A stretch of DNA of 64,000 nt from assembly GCF_900113905.1 (NCBI RefSeq), contig NZ_FORC01000002.1, positions 1,244,851-1,308,850 on the forward strand. Reading direction: 5' to 3'. Source of the stretch: Phytopseudomonas argentinensis (GTDB taxonomy: Bacteria; Pseudomonadota; Gammaproteobacteria; Pseudomonadales; Pseudomonadaceae). Under the pieces are notes generated by a model. The model saw only the letters and a program-made list of their open reading frames with translations, ran no database searches and had not been told where the DNA came from. Positions within the stretch are counted from its first letter, which is position 1. Each line of letters opens with the position of its first letter. The position numbers and the translations under genes were made by a program. This document shows positions 1-7,469 of this stretch, piece by piece.

Positions 1-325
1 TCAGCTCCGGCAGTGCGCCATACAGGGTCGAGGGGGCGAAGCCGATACCGAACCAGCGCCGCTGCCCTTCGGCGATGCGCCGGGTGTCATCGCTGACGCG
101 GCCCAACTGCTCGAGCAACTGCACGGAATGTTCATAGAAGAACCGCCCAGCCTCGGTCAGGCGCAGCGGCCGGCCGCGCTCGATCAAGGCCACGCCCAAC
201 TCGTCTTCCAGTTGCTGGATCTGCCGGCTCAGCGGCGGCTGGGCGATATGCAGGCGTTCGGCTGCGCGGGTGAAATTCAGGGTTTCCGCGAGCACGCGGA
301 AGTAACGCAAATGGCGCAGCTCCAT
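1..325 (-). CDS. catR: CatR, LysR-type activator of catBCA (C-terminus beyond window)
   Basis: LysR-family transcription factor that, in pseudomonads, activates catBCA in response to cis,cis-muconate. Only the N-terminal 108 codons are present, as the gene runs off the left edge. The translation starts MELRHLRYFRVLAETLNFTR and continues through the LysR winged helix-turn-helix (RAAERLHIAQPPLSRQIQQLEDELGV, residues about 20-45) and the linker helix. It is divergent from catB. The ATG at 325-323 abuts a perfect dyad at 326-342, the expected place for CatR binding and autoregulation. The specific name rests on this divergent arrangement with catBCA. Effector-domain residues cannot be checked. 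Confidence 0.9.
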   Translation of the reverse strand, partial: MELRHLRYFRVLAETLNFTRAAERLHIAQPPLSRQIQQLEDELGVALIERGRPLRLTEAGRFFYEHSVQLLEQLGRVSDDTRRIAEGQRRWFGIGFAPSTLYGALPEL

Positions 326-342
326 GATACCTCCAGGGTATC
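326..342. promoter_or_regulatory. CatR operator (LysR T-N11-A box)
   Basis: GATACC and GGTATC form a perfect inverted repeat separated by 5 bp. This contains ATAC-N7-GTAT, a classical LysR T-N11-A box, immediately upstream of the catR start and about 207 bp upstream of catB. That CatR binds such a site between catR and catB is established in P. putida; its use here is inferred. A possible weak catB promoter follows, with TTGGAC at 362-367 and TCAATC at 385-390. Confidence 0.75.
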
Positions 343-421
343 AAACCAGACCGATTCAATATTGGACTGCCTGATTTGCTGAGGTCAATCTGTGCCCAGA
401 CAAAAATAAAACCTGAAGGAT

Positions 422-553
422 ATGCTCGTGCTCTCTCGCATCCTTTGTTCTTCTGCTCCTCTGCTGCTGGCCGGCCTGGTGAACGAGGCGCCCCAGCGCG
501 TCGTTTCGCTGATGCCTGCCCGTTGCCCCTTGCACACGGATCACCGCCCATGA
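422..553 (+). CDS. Possible 43-codon upstream ORF translationally coupled to catB
   Basis: A small open frame starts at ATG 422 (or GTG 428) after GAAGGA at 415-420. It ends with a TGA at 551-553 that overlaps the catB start codon as ATGA. The peptide has a short hydrophobic stretch (APLLLAGLV) and no recognisable domain. The GTG is better spaced from the Shine-Dalgarno-like sequence than the ATG. catB itself has no clear ribosome binding site, so coupling is plausible. It may equally be a chance frame in the catB leader. Confidence 0.3.
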   Translation: MLVLSRILCSSAPLLLAGLVNEAPQRVVSLMPARCPLHTDHRP

Positions 554-1671
554 CCCTCCCGCTGATCGAAAGTCTCGAGACCCTGATCGTCGACCTGCCG
601 ACCATTCGCCCACACAAGCTGGCCATGCACACCATGCAGCACCAGACTCTGGTGATCCTGCGCCTGCGCTGCAGCGACGGTATCGAAGGCGTCGGTGAAG
701 CCACCACCATCGGTGGCCTGGCCTATGCCGGGGAAAGCCCGGAAAGCATCAAGACCAATATCGATACCTACTTCGCACCGCTGCTGGTCGGCCAGCCGGC
801 CGGCAATATCAACGCGGCCATGCTGCGCATCGACCGCAGCGTGCGCGCCAATACCTTTGCCCGCTCGGCGGTGGAAACCGCGTTGCTCGACGCCCAGGGC
901 AAGGGCCTTGGCCTGCCGGTCGCCGAGCTGCTCGGTGGCCGTGTACGTGATGGCCTGGAAGTGGCGTGGACGCTGGCCAGTGGCGATACCGGCAAGGACA
1001 TCGACGAAGCCGAGCGCATGCTCGACCTGCGTCGCCACCGGATTTTCAAGCTGAAGATCGGCAGCCGCGATGCTGCGCTGGATATCGCCCACGTGGCGGC
1101 GATCAAGCGCGCATTGGGCGACCGTGCCAGCGTACGGGTCGACGTCAACCAGGCGTGGAGCGAAGCGGTGGCCATTCGTGCCTGCCAGGCGCTCGGTGAT
1201 GCCGGCGTCGACCTGATCGAGCAACCGATTCCCCGCCAGGACGTGCAGGCCCAGGCGCGCGTCAGCGCCCGCAGCCCGACGCCGATCATGGCCGACGAAG
1301 CCATCGAGAGCGTGGAAGACAGCTTCAACCTGGCCCGTGGCGGCGCCGCACCGGTGTTCGCCCTGAAGATCGCCAAGAACGGCGGCCCGCGTGCCGTGCT
1401 GCGCAGTGCCTATATCGCCGAAGCGGCAGGCATCGCCCTGTACGGTGGCACCATGCTCGAAGGCAGCGTCGGCACCCTGGCGTCGGCCCATGCCTTCGCC
1501 ACCCTGAGCAAGCTGGAATGGCACACCGAGCTGTTCGGCCCGCTGCTGCTGACCGAGGACATCCTGGTCAACGTGCCGGTGTACCGCGATTTCGAACTGA
1601 AGATTCCGACCACCCCCGGCCTTGGCGTGGAGCTTGACGAAGAGCGCCTGCAGCGTTTCTGCCGCCGCTGA
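550..1671 (+). CDS. catB: Muconate cycloisomerase CatB
   Basis: Converts cis,cis-muconate to muconolactone in the catechol branch of the beta-ketoadipate pathway. It is a cytoplasmic Mn-dependent enolase-superfamily enzyme. With the start at 550 (MTLPLIES...) the protein is 373 aa, the family length. The catalytic residues also fall at the canonical numbering: K167 and K169 in FKLKIG, metal ligands D198 (VDVNQ), E224 (LIEQP) and D249 (ADEAI), K273 (ALKIAKNGG) and E327 (HTELFG). A longer in-frame start at 376 is rejected on this basis. First gene of catBCA, 24 bp before catC. Confidence 0.97.
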   Translation: MTLPLIESLETLIVDLPTIRPHKLAMHTMQHQTLVILRLRCSDGIEGVGEATTIGGLAYAGESPESIKTNIDTYFAPLLVGQPAGNINAAMLRIDRSVRANTFARSAVETALLDAQGKGLGLPVAELLGGRVRDGLEVAWTLASGDTGKDIDEAERMLDLRRHRIFKLKIGSRDAALDIAHVAAIKRALGDRASVRVDVNQAWSEAVAIRACQALGDAGVDLIEQPIPRQDVQAQARVSARSPTPIMADEAIESVEDSFNLARGGAAPVFALKIAKNGGPRAVLRSAYIAEAAGIALYGGTMLEGSVGTLASAHAFATLSKLEWHTELFGPLLLTEDILVNVPVYRDFELKIPTTPGLGVELDEERLQRFCRR

Positions 1672-1695
1672 ACCCGAATCCCAAAGGAGCTAGCC

Positions 1696-1986
1696 ATGCT
1701 GTTTCACGTACGCATGACCGTAAAACTGCCGACCGACATGCCCGCCGAGCAGGCCGCGCGCCTCAAGGCTGACGAGAAGGAGCTGGCCCAGCGCCTGCAG
1801 CGCGAAGGCACCTGGCGTCACCTCTGGCGCATCGCCGGGCTTTACGCCAATGTCAGCATTTTCGACGTGGCCGATGCCCAGGCTTTGCATGACACGCTGA
1901 TGCAATTGCCGCTGTATCCGTACATGGACATCGAGGTCATGGCGCTGTGTCGCCACCCGTCCTCGATCCACGATGACGATCGCTGA
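1696..1986 (+). CDS. catC: Muconolactone delta-isomerase CatC
   Basis: Isomerises muconolactone to 3-oxoadipate enol-lactone, the step after CatB. The 96-aa protein has the family length and the typical start MLFHVRMTVKLP followed by PTDMPAEQAARLKADEKE. It ends in the conserved region with IFDVADAQALHDTL and LPLYPYM. A strong ribosome binding site (AAAGGAG at 1682-1688) precedes the ATG. It is cotranscribed with catB and catA. The enzyme is a small decameric ferredoxin-like protein in characterised species. Confidence 0.97.
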   Translation: MLFHVRMTVKLPTDMPAEQAARLKADEKELAQRLQREGTWRHLWRIAGLYANVSIFDVADAQALHDTLMQLPLYPYMDIEVMALCRHPSSIHDDDR

Positions 1987-2020
1987 TCGGCGCCATTCGC
2001 TCGCCTGAGCCGATCCAGAC

Positions 2021-2028
2021 AACAACAA
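2021..2028 (+). promoter_or_regulatory. Crc/Hfq-type A-rich motif in the catA leader
   Basis: AACAACAA matches the AAnAAnAA catabolite-activity motif bound by Hfq/Crc in pseudomonads. It lies 17-24 nt upstream of the catA start, a position where binding would block translation when preferred carbon sources are present. Seen in sequence; function inferred. Confidence 0.55.
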
Positions 2029-2044
2029 GATGAGGAAACAAGCC

Positions 2045-2974
2045 ATGACCGTTCGTATTGCCCAGACCGTTGAAGTGCAGAAGTTCTTCGAAGACGCCGC
2101 CGGCTTCACCAATGACGGCGGCAACGCCCGGATGAAAACGGTGATCCACCGTGTGCTCAACGACACGGCGAAGATCATCGAAGACCTGCAGATCACCCCG
2201 GAAGAGTTCTGGAAGGCCGTGAACTACCTCAACGAGCTCGGCGCTCGCCAGGAAGCGGGTCTGGTCGTCGCGGGGCTGGGTATCGAGCATTACCTCGACA
2301 TGCTGATGGACGCCGAAGACGAAGAGGCCGGTCGCACCGGCGGCACCCCACGCACCATCGAAGGCCCGCTGTACGTGGCTGGCGCGCCGCTGAGCAAGGG
2401 CGAAGCGCGCCTGGACGACGGTCAGGACGCCGGTACGCCGCTGTTCATGCAGGGCCGGGTGTTCGACACCGATGGCAAGCCGCTGGCTGGCGCCATCGTC
2501 GACGTATGGCACGCCAACACCGCTGGCACCTACTCGTACTTCGACCCAGCGCAATCGGAATTCAACCTGCGCCGCCGCATCGAGACCGACGCCGAAGGCC
2601 GTTATCGCTTCCGCAGCATCGTACCGTCCGGCTACGGCTGCCCGCCGGATGGCCCGACCCAGCAACTGCTCGATCAGCTCGGCCGCCATGGCCAGCGTCC
2701 GGCCCACGTGCACTTCTTCATCTCGGCACCGGGTCACCGCCATCTGACTACCCAGATCAACCTGGATGGCGACAAATACCTGCACGACGACTTCGCCTAC
2801 GCCACCCGCGACGAGCTGATCGCCAGGATCGACTTTTTCGACGATGCCGAGCGCGCCAAAACCCATGGCGTGCAGGGGCGCTTCGCGGAAATCGAGTTCG
2901 ATTTCACCCTGCAGTCCACCGCCGAAGCGAAGGCCCAGCAGCGCCACGAGCGGGTTCGCGCGCTGGAGGCGTAA
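2045..2974 (+). CDS. catA: Catechol 1,2-dioxygenase CatA
   Basis: Intradiol Fe(III) dioxygenase that cleaves catechol to cis,cis-muconate, the substrate of CatB. The 309-aa protein starts MTVRIAQTVEVQKFF. The N-terminal dimerisation helices cover about residues 1-100, followed by the catalytic beta domain. Iron-ligand regions are visible: tyrosines in NTAGTYSYFD (about 163) and SGYGCP (about 197), and the histidine pair in PAHVHFF (about 221 and 223). The start at 2045 is preferred over an in-frame ATG at 2030 because GAGGAAAC is well spaced before it. Last gene of catBCA. Confidence 0.97.
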   Translation: MTVRIAQTVEVQKFFEDAAGFTNDGGNARMKTVIHRVLNDTAKIIEDLQITPEEFWKAVNYLNELGARQEAGLVVAGLGIEHYLDMLMDAEDEEAGRTGGTPRTIEGPLYVAGAPLSKGEARLDDGQDAGTPLFMQGRVFDTDGKPLAGAIVDVWHANTAGTYSYFDPAQSEFNLRRRIETDAEGRYRFRSIVPSGYGCPPDGPTQQLLDQLGRHGQRPAHVHFFISAPGHRHLTTQINLDGDKYLHDDFAYATRDELIARIDFFDDAERAKTHGVQGRFAEIEFDFTLQSTAEAKAQQRHERVRALEA

Positions 2975-3185
2975 GCTCAACGCCTATAGGTAGCGCTCGC
3001 CGTGCTGCTTCTCGTCTGCCATCAGTGCAGGCCAGGGGCCGCGCGGCGCCTTGCATTGAGCGCCTGTTTTTCGCATGCCTGGGAGAGATGTAACCCTTTG
3101 TCACGCTGACGTATCGCGTTACCAGGGGAGGGTTAGAATCGCCGGACGATTAGCGGATTGCCGGCTAGCGGTGATTCAGCCTTAT

Positions 3186-3197
3186 AAGAAAAACAAC
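3186..3197 (+). promoter_or_regulatory. Crc/Hfq-type A-rich motif in the benR leader
   Basis: AAGAAAAACAAC contains two overlapping AAnAAnAA units just before the Shine-Dalgarno-like CGAGG of the benR gene. benR is a known Crc target in P. putida. Here the site is recognised by sequence only. Confidence 0.5.
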
Positions 3198-3205
3198 GAG
3201 GCCTG

Positions 3206-4165
3206 ATGATGAGCAATGTCTTGCTGAGCGCGCGCAGCAGTGTGTTCGAGCGCGCCGATCCTTACGCGGTGTCCGAGTACGTCAATCAGCACGTCGGTGC
3301 TCACTGCATTCGCCTGCCCACCAGCGGTTTTCCCGAGGCGAGCCTCAATCACCGCAAGTTCGCCAGCCTCGATCTGTGCCGCATCAGCTACGGCGGCAGC
3401 GTGCGGGTCACCTCGCCGGCGCTGGAAACCATCTACCACCTGCAGGTATTGCTCAAGGGGCACTGCCGCTCGCAGTGCCGCGGCCAGGAACACTTCTATG
3501 TGCCGGGCGAGCTGCTGCTGATCAACCCGGACGACCCGGTGGACCTGACCTATTCGGCCGATTGCGAGAAATTCATCGTCAAGCTGCCGGTCAGCCTGTT
3601 CGAGAACACCTGCCTGGAAAACCGCTGGATGCTGCCGCAAAGCGGTATCCGTTTCAGCGCCGCACGTCACGACATGGGTGAGCTGGAAGGGTTTTCCAAC
3701 CTGTTGATGCTTATCTGCCAGGAAGCCGAAGCCGCGTCCAGCATGCCTCAGGTGCAGGAGCACTACGTACGTATCATCGCCAGCAAGCTGCTGGGCCTGT
3801 TGGGCAACAACGTGCAGCGCGTGCAGCCGCAGTCCCAGGGCGGCTCCTTCGAGCAGGTCGTCGATTACATCGAGCAGCACCTGACCCAGGACATCGGCAT
3901 CGAGCAGTTGGTAACGGTTGCCCGGGTCAGCGAACGGTCGCTGTATGCCCTGTTCGAGCGCCATGCCGGCATCAGCCCCAAGGATTACATCCGCCAGCGC
4001 AAGCTCGAACGCATCCATGCCCAGTTGCTCGACCCCGCCTGCAAGGTGCGCAGCGTTACCGAGATCGCCCTGGATCATGGCTTCCTGCACCTGGGCCGTT
4101 TCGCCGAAGCCTACCGCCGGCGCTTTGGCGAGCTGCCGTCGGAGACCTACAAGCGCAACCGCTGA
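3206..4165 (+). CDS. benR: BenR/XylS-type AraC-family activator
   Basis: AraC/XylS-family regulator, 319 aa. The N-terminal effector and dimerisation domain carries the BenR/XylS hallmark DLCRISYGGSVRVTSPALE. The C-terminal two-HTH domain (about 210-315) includes IEQLVTVARVSERSLYALFERHAGISP and the second helix-turn-helix around VTEIALDHGFLHLGRFAEAYRR. BenR binds benzoate, activates benABC, and in P. putida also mediates benzoate repression of 4-hydroxybenzoate uptake. Here it lies alone between catBCA and pcaIJF, with no ben catabolic gene in the window. The start may be 3206 or 3209. A closely related XylS-family paralogue is possible. Confidence 0.85.
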   Translation: MMSNVLLSARSSVFERADPYAVSEYVNQHVGAHCIRLPTSGFPEASLNHRKFASLDLCRISYGGSVRVTSPALETIYHLQVLLKGHCRSQCRGQEHFYVPGELLLINPDDPVDLTYSADCEKFIVKLPVSLFENTCLENRWMLPQSGIRFSAARHDMGELEGFSNLLMLICQEAEAASSMPQVQEHYVRIIASKLLGLLGNNVQRVQPQSQGGSFEQVVDYIEQHLTQDIGIEQLVTVARVSERSLYALFERHAGISPKDYIRQRKLERIHAQLLDPACKVRSVTEIALDHGFLHLGRFAEAYRRRFGELPSETYKRNR

Positions 4166-4204
4166 GCCGGTGCGGGCGAGGAGAGTGATAAGCCCATAAG
4201 TCTT

Positions 4205-4238
4205 GTTCGATTATCGAACGGATAGTCGATTATCGGAT
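4205..4238. promoter_or_regulatory. Tandem PcaR-type operator upstream of pcaI
   Basis: GTTCGATTATCGAAC at 4205-4219 is a perfect inverted repeat and closely resembles the 15-bp PcaR site reported for the P. putida pcaIJ promoter (GTTCGATAATCGCAC). A second CGATTATCG core lies at 4227-4235, 19 bp downstream of the first (4208-4216). PcaR is an IclR-family activator responding to beta-ketoadipate; its gene is not in the window. Binding is inferred. Confidence 0.8.
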
Positions 4239-4323
4239 TGTTAGCCGCCTACTGGATGAGTACCTTGTGACCATACGGCTAATCGCCGCCCACGGTATCC
4301 AGAGCAACAAGACGAGAACGACC

Positions 4324-5175
4324 ATGGCTGAGATTCTCTCCCTGCGCGAAGCGGTCGAACGCTTCGTTCACGACGGCGACACCGTTGCCCTCGAAGGCTT
4401 CACCCACCTGATTCCGACCGCCGCGTCCCATGAGCTGATCCGCCAGAACAAGAAGGATCTGACCCTGGTGCGCATGACCCCCGATCTGGTCTACGACCTG
4501 CTGATCGGGGCCGGTTGCGCCAAGCGGCTGATCTTCTCCTGGGGCGGCAACCCGGGCGTCGGTTCGCTGCATCGCCTGCGTGACGCCGTCGAGAAGCACT
4601 GGCCGCACAAGCTGGAAATCAGCGAGCACAGCCACGCCGCCATGGCCAACGCCTATGTCGCCGGCGCCTCCAACCTGCCGTTCGCGGTGTTGCGTGGCTA
4701 CCAGGGCTCGGATCTGGTCAAGGTCAACCCGGATATCAAGTTCATCGAATGCCCGTACACCGGCGAGAGCCTGGCCACCGTGCCAAGCGTGCGCCCGGAC
4801 GTGACGGTGATCCACGCGCAGAAGGCCGACCGCAAGGGCAACGTGCTGATCCAGGGCATCCTTGGCGTGCAGAAGGAGGCCGCACTGGCGGCCAGGCGTT
4901 GCATCGTCACAGTCGAGGAAATCGTCGACGACCTGCAGGCGCCGATGAATGCCTGCGTGCTGCCGACCTGGGCCTTGACCGCGGTCTGCGTGGTGCCCGG
5001 CGGCGCCCATCCGTCCTATGCCCACGGCTACTACGAGCGCGACAACCGCTTCTACCAGGCCTGGGACCCGATTGCCCGTGACCGTGAAACCTTCACCGCG
5101 TGGATCGACGAATACATCCGCGGCACCGAGGATTTTGCGCAGTACCAGGCGAAGGTTAACGGGGAGGCCAAATGA
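4324..5175 (+). CDS. pcaI: 3-oxoadipate CoA-transferase subunit A (PcaI)
   Basis: Alpha subunit of succinyl-CoA:3-oxoadipate CoA-transferase, which activates beta-ketoadipate before thiolysis. The 283-aa protein belongs to the longer P. aeruginosa/GctA-like form, not the ~230-aa form. Visible features are GDTVALEGFTHLIPTAA near the N-terminus, the FSWGGNPGVGSLHR glycine-rich loop and the ENVDDL-like segment EEIVDDLQAP. The start MAEILSLREAV at 4324 matches the family; an upstream in-frame ATG-like start at 4267 is rejected. It overlaps pcaJ by 4 bp, and PcaR-type sites lie about 90 bp upstream. Confidence 0.95.
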   Translation: MAEILSLREAVERFVHDGDTVALEGFTHLIPTAASHELIRQNKKDLTLVRMTPDLVYDLLIGAGCAKRLIFSWGGNPGVGSLHRLRDAVEKHWPHKLEISEHSHAAMANAYVAGASNLPFAVLRGYQGSDLVKVNPDIKFIECPYTGESLATVPSVRPDVTVIHAQKADRKGNVLIQGILGVQKEAALAARRCIVTVEEIVDDLQAPMNACVLPTWALTAVCVVPGGAHPSYAHGYYERDNRFYQAWDPIARDRETFTAWIDEYIRGTEDFAQYQAKVNGEAK

Positions 5176-5957
5176 TGAGCGACTTCAACACCAATGAAAT
5201 GATGACCGTGGCCGCCGCGCGCCGCCTCGGTAACGGCAGCGTGTGCTTCGTCGGCATCGGCCTGCCATCCAAGGCCGCCAACCTGGCGCGGCTGACCCAT
5301 GCGCCGGAAGTGGTACTGATCTATGAGTCCGGCCCGATCGGCGCCAAGCCAAGCGTGCTGCCGCTGTCCATCGGTGACGGCGAGCTGGCCGAGACCGCGG
5401 ACACCGTGGTGCCGACTGGCGAGATCTTCCGCTACTGGCTGCAGGGCGGGCGCATCGATGTCGGCTTCCTCGGCGCCGCCCAGGTCGACAAGTTCGGCAA
5501 CATCAACACCACCGTGATCGGCGACTACCATGCGCCGAAAGTGCGCCTGCCAGGCGCTGGCGGCGCACCGGAAATTGCCGGCAGCGCCAAGAAAGTGCTG
5601 ATCATCCTCAAGCAGGGCCATCGCACCTTCGTCGACAAACTGGCGTTCATCACCTCGGTCGGCCATGGTGAAGGCGGTGATCATCGCAAGCGCCTGGGCC
5701 TGCCAGGCGAAGGCCCGGTGGCGATCATCACCGACCTGTGCATCATGGAGCCGGAAGCCGGCAGCAACGAGTTCATCGTCACCTCGATGCACCCAGGCGT
5801 GACCCGCGAGCAGGTGATCGAGAACACCGGCTGGCAGATCCGCTTTGCCGATAACGTGAGCACCACCGAGGCGCCGAAAGCCGAGGAACTGGCTGCCCTG
5901 CGTGACCTCGAAGCGCGTACCGCCGCTGCCCATGGGCAGAAGGGCGGTGACGAATGA
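5172..5957 (+). CDS. pcaJ: 3-oxoadipate CoA-transferase subunit B (PcaJ)
   Basis: Beta subunit of the 3-oxoadipate CoA-transferase, carrying the catalytic glutamate. The family motif is visible as IYESGPIG (Glu near residue 52), with SIGDGELAETAD and the FLGAAQVDKFGNIN block following. The length of 261 aa is normal. It overlaps pcaI as ATGA and is followed by pcaF with another 4-bp overlap, so IJF are translationally coupled. GGGGAGG at 5163-5167 serves as ribosome binding site. The first or second ATG (5172 or 5175) could be used. Confidence 0.95.
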   Translation: MMSDFNTNEMMTVAAARRLGNGSVCFVGIGLPSKAANLARLTHAPEVVLIYESGPIGAKPSVLPLSIGDGELAETADTVVPTGEIFRYWLQGGRIDVGFLGAAQVDKFGNINTTVIGDYHAPKVRLPGAGGAPEIAGSAKKVLIILKQGHRTFVDKLAFITSVGHGEGGDHRKRLGLPGEGPVAIITDLCIMEPEAGSNEFIVTSMHPGVTREQVIENTGWQIRFADNVSTTEAPKAEELAALRDLEARTAAAHGQKGGDE

Positions 5958-7159
5958 GCCGCGAAGTATTTATCTGCGACGCTATTCGTACGCCGATTGG
6001 CCGTCTCAATGGCGCGCTCTCCGCAGTGCGCGCCGACGACCTGGCGGCGATCCCGCTCAGGGCGTTGGTCGAGCGGAATCCGCAGGTCGACTGGTCAGCG
6101 GTCGACGAAGTGTTTATGGGCTGCGCCAACCAGTCCGGCGAAGACAACCGCAACGTCGCCCGTATGGCGCTGCTGCTCGCCGGCCTGCCGGAAACGGTGC
6201 CGGGCGTGACCCTCAATCGCCTCTGTGCCTCGGGTATGGAAGCGGTCGGCGCCGCCTTCCGCGCCATCGCCTCGGGCGAAATGGAGCTGGCCATTGCCGC
6301 TGGCGTCGAGTCGATGACCCGCGCGCCCTATGTGATGGGCAAGGCCGATAGCGCCTTTGGCCGCGGCCAGAAACTGGAAGACACCACCCTGGGCTGGCGC
6401 TTCGTCAACCCGGCGATGAAGGAGCAGTATGGCGTCGACCCGATGCCGGTCACCGGTGACAACGTCGCCGAGGACTACGGCGTCAGCCGCGCCGACCAGG
6501 ACGCCTTCGGCCTGCGTAGCCAGCAGCGCGCTGCTGCGGCCCAGCAGAGCGGTTACTACGCCGAGGAGATCGTCCCGGTGGTGATCAGGACCAGGAAAGG
6601 CGAAGTGATCGTCGACACCGACGAGCACCCGCGCGCCGACACCACCGCCGAAGGCCTGGCCAAGCTCAAGCCGGTCAACGGCCCGGACAAGACCGTGACC
6701 GCCGGCAACGCTTCGGGCCTCAACGATGGCGCCTCGGCGATGATCCTGGCCTCCGCCGCAGCCGTGAAGCAATACGGCCTTAAGCCACGCGCCAGGGTGC
6801 TGGGCATGGCCAGCGGTGGCGTGGCGCCGCGCATCATGGGCGTCGGCCCGCTGCCGGCGGTACGCAAGCTGCTGGCGCGCCTGAACCTGAGCATCGAGCA
6901 GTTCGACGTGATCGAGCTGAACGAAGCCTTCGCTGCCCAGGGCCTGGCCGTCACCCGCGACCTCGGTCTGCCGGACGACAGCCCCAAGGTCAACCCGAAC
7001 GGCGGCGCCATCGCCCTCGGCCACCCGCTGGGCATGAGCGGCAACCGCCTGGTGCTGACCGCGGTGCACCATCTGGAAAAGACCGGCGGCAAGCTCGGCC
7101 TGGCGACCATGTGCGTTGGCGTGGGGCAGGGGCTGGCATTGGCTATCGAGCGGGTTTAG
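5954..7159 (+). CDS. pcaF: Beta-ketoadipyl-CoA thiolase PcaF
   Basis: Thiolase that cleaves beta-ketoadipyl-CoA to succinyl-CoA and acetyl-CoA, the last step of the pathway. The 401-aa protein has all thiolase signatures: nucleophile C91 in LNRLCASGMEA, the NEAFAAQ motif, the catalytic His in GGAIALGHPLGMSG, and the C-terminal Cys in TMCVGVGQGLAL. It overlaps pcaJ by 4 bp. A REP-like inverted repeat follows, then the separate pcaT unit. Confidence 0.97.
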   Translation: MSREVFICDAIRTPIGRLNGALSAVRADDLAAIPLRALVERNPQVDWSAVDEVFMGCANQSGEDNRNVARMALLLAGLPETVPGVTLNRLCASGMEAVGAAFRAIASGEMELAIAAGVESMTRAPYVMGKADSAFGRGQKLEDTTLGWRFVNPAMKEQYGVDPMPVTGDNVAEDYGVSRADQDAFGLRSQQRAAAAQQSGYYAEEIVPVVIRTRKGEVIVDTDEHPRADTTAEGLAKLKPVNGPDKTVTAGNASGLNDGASAMILASAAAVKQYGLKPRARVLGMASGGVAPRIMGVGPLPAVRKLLARLNLSIEQFDVIELNEAFAAQGLAVTRDLGLPDDSPKVNPNGGAIALGHPLGMSGNRLVLTAVHHLEKTGGKLGLATMCVGVGQGLALAIERV

Positions 7160-7206
7160 GGCCTGGTTGCTAGCTGGCAGGAGCGGCCGATGAATATGTG
7201 GCTTTT

Positions 7207-7291
7207 GTAGGAGGGGCTTCAGCCCCGAGCTCTTTGTTTGCCTTGATAAAAAGCTCGCGGCTAAAGCGGATCGCCGCCCGGCCCCTCCTAC
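7207..7291. repeat. REP-type inverted repeat between pcaF and pcaT
   Basis: GTAGGAGGGGC at 7207-7217 and GCCCCTCCTAC at 7281-7291 are perfect reverse complements flanking a sequence with further short complementary segments (CTTCAGCCCCGAGCT and GCTCGCGGCTAAAGC). The form and intergenic site are typical of Pseudomonas REP/BIME elements. It could act as an mRNA 3'-end stabiliser or weak terminator after pcaF. Confidence 0.65.
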
Positions 7292-7342
7292 CAGATCGCT
7301 AAGTGTCCGCTTCTGCTCTCTAACAACCGCTCAACGTCTCGT

Positions 7343-7360
7343 TTGTCCTTGCCAGGACAA
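7343..7360. promoter_or_regulatory. Perfect dyad upstream of pcaT (candidate operator)
   Basis: TTGTCCT and AGGACAA form a perfect inverted repeat with a 4-bp centre (TGCC), about 110 bp upstream of pcaT. No T-run follows and no pcaR-like site is seen here, so an operator for the pcaTBDC unit is a reasonable guess. The binding protein is unknown. It makes up the rest of the 310-bp pcaF-pcaT gap together with the REP repeat. Confidence 0.35.
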
Positions 7361-7469
7361 GGTCCACGACACCCTGTTCTGGCGAGGATGGGCGACTGAA
7401 AATGACGAATCATTTGGTTACATGTGGGGTCCGAGTAGGGACGGTTCCGTTTCCTACCAGTGAGTATCC

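Noticed and set aside
362..390. Sigma-54 promoter before catB
   Set aside because: The GG to GC distance is 12 bp, and a CatR/sigma-70 promoter is expected.
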